Shown here piece by piece: positions 37,427 through 48,284 of a stretch of DNA of 64,000 nucleotides. A model generated the notes under the pieces. It was given only the letters and a program-made list of their open reading frames with translations. It did not search any database and was not told the DNA's origin. Source of the stretch: Eremophila alpestris peregrina (Eukaryota; Chordata; Aves; Passeriformes; Alaudidae); the NCBI GenBank assembly GCA_009792885.1, contig WMCF01000035.1:2341917-2405916 (forward strand), written 5' to 3'. Position 1 is the stretch's first letter; each line of letters begins with the position of its first letter. The translations under genes were made by a program, and so were the position numbers.

Positions 37427-37465
37427 TTTCCCATTTGCCTTAATGGGAGTTACCCCACACTGTAC
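37427..37465. repeat. Short fragment of the palindromic 'TCAATGG' family
   Basis: CCCATTTGCCTTAATGGGAG followed by TTACCCCACACTG resembles the family centre CCCATTGACTTCAATGGGAGTTAC. It retains the small CCCATT/AATGGG inverted core. Confidence 0.45.
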
Positions 37466-37539
37466 AATAGATTAGTGGCACAGCAGAGAAAGATAAGTCA
37501 AAAGACCCCTAGAGTGCAATGTTGATTTTAAATATTTCC

Positions 37540-37860
37540 CTTCTGCTGTAATAACTTCCCTAGCATCCTATGCATTATGAAATGCCTGATTGAGCTAATT
37601 TCCTGCATTGTAAAATAAAGCCGTAATTATTATTATTAAGTGTAATTAACTGTACATATGATCACCACGAAGAATAGAAAAAGACAAAGATAGCATGAAA
37701 ACACTCTAACATCGTAATTACTGGTCCATTTGTATTGTCCTTGTTAAATATGCATCCACTAAATAATTTGATTTCATGTCTTCAGCTGTGTTGCACTCTG
37801 TTTATCCTATGCTGATTATAAAGGCTTAATCTTTTCTAGCAATCTTTTTAATCATCCATG
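37540..37860. promoter_or_regulatory. Candidate conserved non-coding element
   Basis: Contains GCCGTAATTATTATTATTAA, GTGTAATTAACTGTAC, CATCGTAATTACTGG and TATGCTGATTATAAAGGC in non-repetitive sequence. TAATTA/TAATTAC words suggest homeodomain sites, but this is texture-based inference. Confidence 0.35.
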
Positions 37861-40017
37861 TGTGGGAAGGAAAGAAAACAAGCAAACCTTTATAGGTTTT
37901 TTTGGGCCACTCCGTAATGTCCACCATTTCCTAGACTTGTGTTTTCTAGTAAAATTTTTTTACATACTTTATGTAATTAATCTGCAGGGTCAAGGCTTCT
38001 GGTAGGAAAAGTAGTTCAGCAGAGATTCAGCTGGAAAATAGTCTCTGCTAGGGAAGAGGAAGGAAAATAATCTGGTGCTGTGCAGCAGTAAGTCCCAACA
38101 TTGTTGAACAGATTCTGTAGGTTATGGGAGCAGCCTTAACTGCAGGTCCTGAGAAGAGTTACTAATTTTAGTCATCTGTTGAGAACTTGGTACCACCTCT
38201 GTTTGTCTGATTAGTGAAAAGAAATAGTTACAAAGTTCTTGTGACCTTCAAAATGTAAGCCTTATAAAAAACCTTTCATATTTACGTCTCATGTATTAAG
38301 ATGGGCCGGAGCTTGAAAGACTTCCTAAGATCAGATAAAATGGTCTGGATCTTTTCTTCTTTTGTGAAATAAGCTTTCTTAGACTCTTTAAAAAAAAAGC
38401 AGACAAAATTCAATGAGATTTCTTGGGAAATGAGCTAATTAATGAAACAAGACTTCAGGATGTGGCACTTTTGTAGGAATGTCGCAGACTTAATGGGATT
38501 AGTTACCAGGGAAAGAGGTTGCAGGACCTCACCATAGTCTGTCTATGCAAAAGAATGAAAGGTGTCTCTGAACTGAAATCACTGTAATGATTTCTGGGTT
38601 CAGGTGCCATTTTTTTTTCCTGCAGCAATATTATAGTGGGATATTAGCAGGATAATATTACTATTATGTTGTAGTAGTAATATTTTTTTTCTGCTTAGGT
38701 CAGAATATCACTGATTCCCAAAAATAAAATTTTCAGTTTCCCATAAGATCTAGTAGGGATACAGCTGAGGTTTGGGGTGCTTTTTTATTATTATTTATTT
38801 CTACAACAGTCAGTTTCTCTGGTAAAGGAAAGGAGCAATTAGAGAAAGGTTTCAGTGAGGAGCATCTGGAGGGGGACTGGTGGAAAATTTGCCAATGGAT
38901 GGGGTAGCAACTTACTGTGGTGATGGGCTTTTTCCTGTACTCTCTCACAGAGGCTGGTTACCTTTTTTAATATAATAAAGGATGAAATAGTTAAATACAT
39001 CACAGTTTTGCCAATAATAGGTGTTGGTGTATAAGTCTAACTGGCAGTCAGACTGCCCAGGTTATTGATTTTACTGTCTAATGGCTGAAAGAGATGTTAT
39101 CTTGATTAATTAGAAGTCAAAACCAAATGCATCTTGCTTCTGTTAGATCTCCTGGCATTTGTTTTCTTTTTTTCTCCCTCTCTAGTGTTGTCGTACATGT
39201 ACCTTTAAAACGTTTTAAACTAAAAAGCTATCAAGGTCAGCACTATACAAACCCTGGGAACTTTATTTCAGCTGTCAAGAAGTCCTTAAAGCATGCACTG
39301 CTTTTGGTGCTGGAAGGTACCCTTTTAAGGCATAAGGCTATTCATTTAACCTCAACAAATTAAAATCCAGTAGGCTATTATTCTTAGGGCTCTTGAAGTA
39401 ACTTATCACCTCATTATGTTGTTGGGCAGAAATGCTGACATGCTGAGTATTACTTTAGATATTTACTGATGGTTTTACAGGAAAACATATTTTTCTCTTT
39501 TGGAGTATTTAGTGTTCTGCAAGCAGGTTCAGTGCTTAATGTGAATAAGCATTATAAAGACCACTGCAACACAGAAGCATAAAACAGATGGTAATTCTCT
39601 ATCAGCTACTCTGAATTATGGTTGATAAGATGATAGGAAAAAAATGATAGATGGGAGGGGAAAAAATGTCTAGGGTTAGTCAGCAGTAAGAAAACCAGCA
39701 GATTTGTAATATATTATGTTAATAATCACTTCCTGGTGGTTTACATGCTCTCAGAATGCCAAGTACTAAGGAAAAAAGGAATCTTGCAGCATTTTATAAA
39801 CAATTTACATCTCCCAGAGTTTACTTCCAGCAAATGACTGTTTGATTTAACTTGTTTTGTGTTTTAGATGATCACAGTCTAGAACTAAAATTACCTTACA
39901 AAGTATACAAAAATAGAATATATTGCACATTTCTGAATTAAAGTGAAATTGCCATGTTTACATATTAAATCTTTACCAGAGATTCTGTTGACAATTGGTC
40001 TGATTCTGAAAATTGTA
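37861..40017. other. Non-coding sequence with one small inverted repeat
   Basis: AATATTACTA at 38,654-38,663 pairs exactly with TAGTAATATT at 38,675-38,684 across an 11-base loop. Otherwise this is AT-rich unique sequence with nothing recognisable. Confidence 0.5.
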
Positions 40018-40540
40018 CAAGAATCACAGAATTATAAAATGGTTTGGGTTAAAAGGGACCTTAAAGTGCATTCAATTCCACTGTTACTGTCACTGACAAA
40101 GATATTAAACAGCACCAATCGCAATACCCCTAAGGAATGCCACACATCATTGGTCTCCACTTCAAGTTGGCCACAACTTTTTGATTGTGACCATCCAACC
40201 AATTCCTTATCCACCAAGTGTTCCATCTATCCAATCAGTGTCTCTCCAAACACAGATGCTGTTCAGGGTAGTGTCAAATGTGCACGAATCCAGGTAGATG
40301 ATGTCTTTTGCTCTTGTACACCAGTCTGCAACCCCACTGCAGAAGACCATCAGCACTGTCAGGCCCAATTTGTCCTTGGTGAGACCCTAAGGCTGTCACC
40401 AGTCACATCCCTATTTCCTGTGTACCTCAGCATAGTTTCCAGGAGTATCTGCTCCATGATCTTGCCAAGCAAGGCTGACTAGCCTATAGTTCCCTGGGCC
40501 TTGTTTTCTCAAAATACCAGGGACATATTTCATATCTATT
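40018..40540 (-). mobile_element. CR1 LINE fragment, internally deleted and degenerate
   Basis: CR1 is the dominant non-LTR retrotransposon of birds; its ORF2 encodes endonuclease and reverse transcriptase. Read on the minus strand, this copy shows decayed RT motifs in order: PGNYRLVSL (family PGNYRPVSL) near 40,470-40,495, IIYLD...FDT (family VIYLDLxKAFDTV) near 40,270-40,310, and LFNIFVSDSNSGIECTL (family LFNIFI-D-DSGIECTL) near 40,065-40,115. Several frameshifts separate them. The plus-strand start AATCACAGAATTATAAAATG plus GGTTTGGGTTAAAAGGGACC is the reverse complement of the CR1 3' end. The 3' tail joins directly to the IECTL coding segment at about 40,065, so the FADD catalytic region and the rest of ORF2 are missing. 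The 5' limit is blurred beyond 40,540. It is not functional. The long plus-strand frame across it is its antisense. Confidence 0.93.
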
Positions 40541-43100
40541 TGAAATTTTGGGAATCCCATGAATGCTGTAGCTTTCTGTTCAGAAGTATGTAATGTGTTA
40601 CAGGAAACCACAGAGCACTGACTCAAATATTGCTGCACATCTACTGAGCAGTTTACATACCTTCCTTTCTTCTTACTTGCTCCATAGCATTTTAGCATAC
40701 AGTTAATCTGGTTATTAGGTCTCCATTCTCTCCTTTAGGTTTTGTTGTCATGAAAGTGTCTAAAGAGATATGACCTACAGCACTACACAATTTATAGGTG
40801 TGGAGTGGTTTAAGTAACCAATTTGTAAAGCTTCAGACTCAATTTGTCTGCTGCTTTTCCCATGGAATTTACCTATAAAAAGTAAAAAATGCACAAGACT
40901 CTGAAGTACAACCCCCACTTTTCTACTTGGTGTTCACAAAGAAAAAAACCCTACCAGAAGCCTGTCCAGTCCAAGCAACAGACTGCAGGTGTTTTCTGAA
41001 ATAAGGACATGAAAGGACAGAGTGTAAATCAAGGCAGCCCTGTGGTCATTTTAATTGGCATTCTTACCATTTTTCCAGGTCCATGCTTAGTTCTTACTGT
41101 GCTGTTGCATGAAATGAGAAGTTAACACAGCAATTGCAATGTCCTTGGCCATTTTTGACTATAGGTCTGCGGAAATATAGGCCTCAGTTTTATTTAGGTG
41201 AAATTCAAAGTACAGTTTCAGTAAATTTACTGCTGCTGATAGCTGTCAGATTGAGTGCATTGGACAGCAGATTTAGACAGTGGTAAGATAAGCTATCTTA
41301 GAGTTTCATCTAGGCAGAGGTATAATTCAGTATTTGGGGTTTATTTGGAGACCACCTGTGAGGGGGGTGCTGCTAGTGCGAGTTGTAATGTTGAACCTTG
41401 TTCTGAAAAAACTAGACTGAGTCCACTCTGGATCATCTCTATATAGTGTATATATGGTTGTTTCTATTCAGAAGAGATGTTGACTCGTTGCCCTCTTACC
41501 AGCCAACACATCCATTTTGAATTCTTCAACAAAGAGCTGAACTGGAGGGCAAATCAATAGATACCAAGGAGGAGTGTATACCAAGGCTGCTATTGTGACT
41601 ATCCTGATTTTTACTACTCTGGCCTCTATGTAAATAAGACCAAAATCTGGTAAAAATTGTCACAGTGTAGGTGTTCTAGGATCTAATCTTAGAAAAAGAG
41701 CCCAAACAAACTAACCCAGAGATGCTTAAATTCCTTATGGTTGCTAAGAAAAATATAATAAATATTTATATATAAAAAATGCTGAAAAATGGAAAAGAGG
41801 AACTGACTTTAGGTTATGTGGTGCAGAAGAGTTTACACCAGCTCACATTATGCCAGAATGGCACCAGGTCCCTGAACAGGTGAGCATCCAGGGCACCAGG
41901 ATGCTTTAAAATCATCCTGTGCTCTGATGGAGGTGACAGTGTTGTGTTGAACCAGGTCCTTTCTTTTCCTTTGGCATTTCCCCTCATTTCCAAGATGTCT
42001 TTCCCTTTTTAGCAGTACTCCTTAGTTCCTTGTTCCAAAGGAGTATCTTTTTTTTCAGGGCAATGTCACCCTTCATTTGTGGAATAAAGGGAAATAAACG
42101 CTGCAAATTATCGATTCTGGAAGTTTACATGAGGGAAATACAAAGTCTTTCTTCTGAGCCTTGGAATGGCTGTCAGAGTCCTGCCTCAGCTGCTAAGAAG
42201 GGCCCAGCTAATGCAGTCAGGTTTGCTCCATCTGCCACGGCTTTGAGTGACAGCCATGGCCCAGTGCACATCCACTGAAAACTAGCATCAGGGAATGACA
42301 TACAGTTTGATAACATAAGATGCTTAGGTTTTTTGGCTCAAGTGAGATGTTCAGAGCTAATAGCCCTGTGAGCAGAGTTTCAGCTGTGATCTGTACCTTG
42401 AGATATTGGTTGTGTCTGGCTCAGGAAAAAGGGGAAAGAATGAAAGCTTATTTCTAGAAAGGTTTCCGATGAGCAGCATTTGTCATTGAAGGGGAAGATG
42501 GGTATAATTAGCTTGTCAGTCTAGTTTGGGCTGAGCTGGCTTTCTGTGGTAAGAAAGATGGACTAACTGCCAGAAGAGCTGACAGGCAGTCGATAATGCA
42601 GCAATTAATGTCATAAATAATTCTGGAACCAATTATATCAAAATGGACTCCAAGCTTTAAAAAGGAACAGAATTCCCTTATTCTTCCTGCTAACAGCAAG
42701 AAGCAGCTTTCATTTTTCTCTATAATTACTTTTCATTGTATATAGCAATAAAGTAGGGCTTTTCTGTCCATATTTAAAACTTGTCTTTCTTGCCTTCCCC
42801 CGCCTCCTAAACACTCTTTACCCCATAGGACAAGGTTGTTACGGCAGATCTGCGTTGAGGTGAATGTATAATCTTTTCACATGGCTGTTACATGATAATT
42901 TCTGCTGCACCTAAATGACTAAGAGCCAAGTTTTCTCAAATGTCATGGGCAATGACAGCAGAAAGTACCAAACAATGGCATTTGGAAATAAAGACATTTG
43001 TGAAATAAATTGATTTGTCTTATTATTTTAAAGGTTGCTCTGACTTGCTTACACTGAACTTATTGATTTTTTTTTTTTTCCCTCCCTTCTCTCTGTACAG
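40541..43100. other. Non-coding sequence, nothing specific seen
   Basis: The first 150 bases may contain further diverged CR1 sequence, but I cannot align it. The rest is AT-rich unique DNA. The 82-codon plus frame at 42.03-42.28 kb shows no domain. Confidence 0.45.
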
Positions 43101-43165
43101 TTACAGCTATGGAATCTGAGCCAAGCTATTCCCTTTATGCTGCAAACACAATTCAGAACAGCCCA
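43101..43165 (+). other. Exon-like segment with strong acceptor and donor (unproven)
   Basis: A long T/C tract (T13 then CCCTCCCTTCTCTCTGTACAG) ends at 43,100 and a donor-like CCCA|GTGAGT follows 65 bases later. An ATG at 43,109 opens a frame reading MESEPSYSLYAANTIQNSP up to the donor. It could be an alternative first coding exon or a lncRNA exon. Decoy splice sites are common in AT-rich introns, and I recognise no protein, so confidence is low. Confidence 0.25.
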
Positions 43166-44273
43166 GTGAGTTAATGGGCATTCCCTTACAAAAGACACCA
43201 AGTTACAAACACACTCTAGAGTGATATTCTCCTTAGCTGTTTCTCCATGTGCTGTAATACAGATGTGGATAGCACAAAGCCCCCTCAGTACTGCTTTTGC
43301 TAATGGTCTTTCTGTAGTCTCGTCCTCTCTTTTTTTAGAAAAATGGACTATAGAAGTAGTAAATTACTGTAGCATTCGTTCACAGCTTTGTTCAGCGCCT
43401 GACAAATGTTTCCAACTTTTCAACTATGGTGGCATTTACTCCTGGGAGGTTGGGGAAAACAGTTCATGAAGTTCCCACTGTTTTAAAACCAGAAACATCT
43501 GTTGGTGTCACATGCAGTTTGTTGGCTGGGTCCAGGAATAAAGAAATCCTGCAGCTGATCAGCTCTCTCCTTAGCAGTAGGTGTCAGTATGGTGAGTGGT
43601 AATTACAACAGAGAGTTTTAGAGGACGCACGATAATTAGGACAGCTAACAAAAACATAAACACTGACATTTACCATACTTAAAACCAGAAACGTTGTCTG
43701 CTATGCCTGTACATTGTTCCAGACCATGACAATAGACCCATAATTAGTTCAATCATGCTTTTAAGGAACAAAGACTTTCAGATTTTGGATATACAGCTCA
43801 GCATTTTAGCAGGAGGAATGGCAGAAAGAGGGGGAGTGATCTGGGGTGTGCAAAGCCCAAGTGTGCAGCGGTGCAAAGCTGGGAGAGCTGGGTTCCCTTC
43901 CAAGCCCTGCTGCAGGGATGGTGCTGAGTGACTGCCAGGGAATGGTCGTGTCGTGTCTGTCATCACGGCTCCCCTGGCCAGGGGGACAGGGAACGCTCAC
44001 CCTGCAAAGGTGGTGTCCATATTAACGCGTTTTTAAGGTCTTTTTAAGCACTTGGAGATTGTCTGTGAGGAAGGGTGATGGAAATTCAGTACTATTGAGG
44101 GAAGAGACCATCTGTTTCACATCTCATTAAGAACTATATCCTGTTTCTGCTCTGCGGCCCAGCAAGGCCTGAAAACAAGGAGCTATGTTTAAACAATACT
44201 TCCTCAGTTAAAGTACAGTGTATATAAATTGAATTCAGTTTTGCTCCAAATGACCCACTTTTTCTGCTCACAG
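43166..44273. other. Non-coding sequence with a GC-richer patch
   Basis: 43,800-44,010 is GC-richer than its surroundings. Its overlapping minus-strand frames of about 62-64 codons have no domain. 43,520-43,770 contains CNE-like words (GGTAATTACAAC, ACGATAATTAGGAC). Confidence 0.45.
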
Positions 44274-44287
44274 AAGTTCTTCAAAAG
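44274..44287 (+). other. Microexon-like segment, 14 nt (unproven)
   Basis: A pyrimidine-rich acceptor (CCCACTTTTTCTGCTCACAG) is followed by AAGTTCTTCAAAAG and a good donor GTAAGA. The pairing of strong sites this close is unusual but can arise by chance. Confidence 0.15.
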
Positions 44288-46257
44288 GTAAGATTTTGTC
44301 AGAATCTTTGCAGGTCAACTCTGTAGCCATTCAGCAGCCTTGCTATCACAATTTTCTTTTCTATGCTTCTGCATTTCTGTGGAAAATACTTCACTGCCCT
44401 CCTGCCTCAGATCATTCAGTGCACCACTTCTCTTCAAAACAGAGGAAGTGTCAATGTTTTCCTTGTATTCATAAGAATGATTTCAAGCATAAAGGTAAAA
44501 TAAGTGAAATTTAGTCTGGAACAAGTGCTCTAGCAATCATTATTTGGTCTGCAGAACTCTTACTAATCTCCATTCTGGGGAAAATGAGTTCCCTATGCAA
44601 GTGGACTTTTTAAAAAGAAAAGAGATTTAACATGAAATGTCAAATTAAATGAGCTTAATTTACTCAGTGTCATCTGCAATGCCACCCCAAAAATTTAGGT
44701 TTTCTATTCCAGCTTGCCAGTATGATTGATGTTACTATAGGAAACTTATGGCTAAGTGAGCAGCTACTATGCTGGAAACAAGTAACAGATTTTGAGTTCG
44801 AGAAGGTGAGTTGTCAAGAAGTAATTAATGTTTCCTAAGATGCCTTGTATCACCACATGTACTTCTAACAAAAACACAGGAGTAGTTATTTTATTCCTAA
44901 ATGGCTCTAAATAATCAATTTTATTAGGTATATTTTAATGATTACTAAAGAAAGAAATTAAAATCCTGTGAGTTATTTTGTAGTCCTGAAAGGCAAATGC
45001 AGCGTAAACTAATGGCACTACTTACTTAGATATTGTTGCTCCTTTATCCTCTAAATGCCTGAAAATAGCTTTCTACAGAGGTGAAGTGCAGGATCCAATG
45101 ACTTTAGCACCTTGGTTTAGCTCATGATGGGAGATATTATCTAATTTTATCCTCTGTGTGTTAGGATATTATGTGTTTTCATCTGTTGCTTGAAGTTGCA
45201 CATTAAAATTCCAAGCTCTTCTGGCTATTTACCACTGAGAACATTGAAAGTGTACATACCCATTATAACTTAGCGAATTTGGGATGATTACATACAGTAA
45301 TGACCAGGTTTTCATCATGAACTAGTGTAAACATCCTTTTGGATTAAGCTTGGGGTATTCAGAAGTACAGAGTTCTAAGTCTGAATCACAGGCATAGAAG
45401 TGGTTATAGTGGAGTAATGCAAGGCAGAGAAATGGGAAGGTGGGGAAGAGGCAAGAATTCAGCTTCAATAGGTAAATGAAAGAGTTGCACAGACATCAGT
45501 AAAATTGATGAATTTTTGGGTTATTTTGTGTTCATACTGGCTGACTGATTTACATAAGCACATAAACTTGTAAATGTATTCCTCCTTTTTCCTTTAGGTC
45601 TAGTTAGCTGCCATTCATATCAGAGTTGGATTTCCTCTTTCCCCTAACCCTCTCTTTTGCTGTATCACTCTTTCCATTTCTTAGATCTAGCTTCTCAGTA
45701 GGGCCAAGCAGGTCCAAACCATGACAGGTTTTTCTGAAGCTCAGTTCTCTCTCATGCAGGTAATTAAGAAGCCAGGCTGATGGTGGGCAGAGGAGGAAAG
45801 GGAAGGGTTGTTGAGGAGGATAGATGAAAAAAAGTCCTATTAATTCAGCATATATAGATTTTTGACTGTACATATCATGGACATCGAGGGTTTGAAAACC
45901 TGGCCTTCATTAGGTAGTTAGCTTGGAGCTGAAGAACTAATATTATTCTCTTTGGAGCATGAGCTCCAAAGGCCAGTGACTTTTCATGTGAGTTCATACA
46001 GCATTATTTCTGAAGGGATTTTTCTGAATGGCTTTAATAGAAACAGTAAATAATACAGCATTGAGTGCACAGGATATGAGTTTCTCCCAAGCATTTCTGT
46101 TATTGAGAGGTGTGGTTTGTCTTCTATGGTGTCTCCAGCAGCCAGACTAACATTCATTTGATTATAAAGCACCTATCATACTTTGTGGTTTTGGTAGATA
46201 GGGGTGTTTAAAATGTTTTGGTTCCTGGTACATATTTACTTTTCTCTATCTTTCTAG
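44288..46257. other. Non-coding sequence, nothing specific seen
   Basis: AT-rich unique sequence with no recognisable exon, repeat or RNA gene. Confidence 0.5.
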
Positions 46258-46281
46258 AACAGTTCCAGAAATTGCAGGAAG
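46258..46281 (+). other. Microexon-like segment, 24 nt (unproven)
   Basis: A strong acceptor (TTACTTTTCTCTATCTTTCTAG) shortened here as TTTTCTCTATCTTTCTAG, then 24 bases and a donor GTGAGC. The length is a multiple of three and all three frames are open; one reads QFQKLQE, coiled-coil-like. Vertebrate neuronal microexons have this size, but no adjacent exon is recognised. Confidence 0.18.
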
Positions 46282-47762
46282 GTGAGCAGGGGAAAGACAG
46301 AACACAAGAAAAGGTCGAGACCACGCTAGTTACTTATAATAGCAAAGCCTAGTACGTAACCTGTGAGCAGGGTAATGAACCTGTCTTTGGCTGGAAAGAG
46401 GAGGTAAATAAATCTTGCTGAAGAAAAAGGAAGACAAATTTGAGGCATGTGAGTATAGTGCTGTCTGCTGCAGCACATTGGGATTGTTGTCTACCAAAGT
46501 ACCAGACTTTGTAGCAGATAAGTGATGAGGTGTTGATGTTGATGGTGTAGACTCCATGGAAAGCTAGAGGATCTGTTTAACTATATGCTGAAATTTGGGT
46601 TTTTTTACACAATTCTATGTGCACCTAAGATACTCTTACCAATAGATTGTGTCCTCACCAAAATATTAGATTTGTAATCGCTTTGATTTTCTTGGTTGTT
46701 GTAGGAAAGCTTCAAATTCAACCAGTCCTGTGCCCCACCGTAAGATTGATTCTAATGTTTCTTCAGAAGTCATATGTTTTTATTATGTAATTTTAAAAGA
46801 CAAGTAACTCACCAATATTTGAATTTGTGGAATCAGCAGTCCTACATTTCTGTTTGAGAAACAACATCAGCTTGGATGAAAGATGAATAAGATATGTTCT
46901 TGGGGAAATTTTAAGTTTGCTCATGGAAGAAGAATCTGTTACTCTTAGGTAAGAAATAAGTGGAAGAAAAGAATTAGGGCACCCTGAGAACATAATGGTG
47001 TTATTGAGTTTTTCTTCTTCAGAGTGAAGGGCAGAAGAGTGTTAAGTTACTACCCAGAGTATTTAAACATTTTCCTTTCAGGGACTTTTTTAGGATTAAT
47101 GCAGCTATCAAGTGAAAAAATTAAATTTCACCCATATTTTCTCTAGAAGTGCATTCTTTTTTTTTCTTGACAGACCCCACATGAGTTTAATTGTTTCTGA
47201 TTTAACAGCAGGATTAAGTTTTCTCTCCTTCAGCTGATGAGGATCAGTTTCCTTCCTTTGGTTAATGTGTCAAATCACCTCCCTCTCCTTCCACTCTTCC
47301 CAGTAACTATGTTGAAATACATAAGGCAATAAGAGAATACACTGTATAATCAAGAATAAAAAAAATTGTCATCTACCACAGTAAATCATAGCCAAACAAC
47401 ACAGTTATAATAGAAATACCTTTCCTATGTCTGATCCACTAACACTTACTTAGTCAGATAACAAATAACTTGTTCTTGGAGAGAGTGCCCTGGGTTTGAT
47501 TTATCTCTGAGTGTAAGTAAATATGAAAAGGCTGCCAAATCTGCCTATATAAATCTCAGCTATCTCAAAATGTCATGTATGGGGGAAGTGAAAAATTAAG
47601 AAGGTGTTTGTGTCTTAATAGGGTATGGAGGCAAAAGGTTCTGCTTTTAATTTTTCTTAGGGATGACGTTTCTCTGGTTGATACCTGGGAAGAATTAAAG
47701 AGAAGCTGGAAAAAAAAAATACATATGTGTATTGTGCCAAATAACTGCTCTTATTTTTGCTG
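46282..47762. other. Non-coding sequence, nothing specific seen
   Basis: AT-rich unique sequence; no repeat family or exon recognised. Confidence 0.5.
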
Positions 47763-47845
47763 ATGTAAATCTGGAGTAGATCCACTAAAGAGTCTGGAAT
47801 TAGTCTGGCTTTGTCCCAGTGTAGCTGACAGCAAACTGAGAGCCT
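47763..47845. repeat. Fragment of the palindromic 'TCAATGG' repeat family
   Basis: ATGTAAATCTGGAGTAGATC then CACTAAAGAGTCTGGAATTA and CCCAGTGTAGCTGACAGCAA follow the remembered family order TGTAAATCNGGAGTAACTCCACTGAAGTCAATGGAGTTACACTGGTGTAACTGAGAGCA. Divergence is high. Confidence 0.5.
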
Positions 47846-48228
47846 TTCAAATTAATAATATTAAATCTCAGCGTTGTTAAGATTTTTCATTTTGGCTATA
47901 GTGGCCATTGTTTGTTTGAACAAATAGAACAAAAAGAAATCATCTGAAGATGCTTATATACTGCTGCACAAGTGAGAATAGAAAGAAGACTGGGCCAATG
48001 TGAAAATCTGGGGTAAGAAAAGAGTTTCTGTAACCATTGTTTGCATATGTTTATTCTTGTCTGACAACACCACACCACACTTAGGGGTCCATTTGCACAG
48101 GAAAAAAAGAGGTGGCATGCAGGGCTGGATTATTAACTCAAGTATTAAGTAGTATAATCCAGGCATAAATCCTGCCAATTTGTGAATTTTCTCCCATGGG
48201 CTTTGTATTTTTCTCACTTAATATCATG

Positions 48229-48284
48229 CTCATTGGAGTCACTCCTGGCTAGTACCAAGGTGGCTAATCTCAGAATCAGGCCCT
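48229..48284. repeat. Fragment of the palindromic 'TCAATGG' repeat family
   Basis: CTCATTGGAGTCACTCCTGG, then CTAATCTCAGAATCAGGCCC, resembles the terminal part CAATGGAGTTACTCCTGATTTACACCAGTGTAACTGAGATCAGAATCAGGCCC. The end word CAGAATCAGGCCC is exact. It lies about 390 bases from the previous fragment and could be the far end of one broken copy or a second copy. Confidence 0.55.

Noticed and set aside
39943..40482. 179-codon plus-strand open frame
   Set aside because: It runs antisense through the CR1 LINE fragment, whose RT motifs read on the minus strand.
42046..42115. Strong T-tract acceptor (CTTTTTTTTCAG-like) before a possible exon
   Set aside because: No matching donor or recognisable peptide; one of many decoy acceptors in AT-rich sequence.
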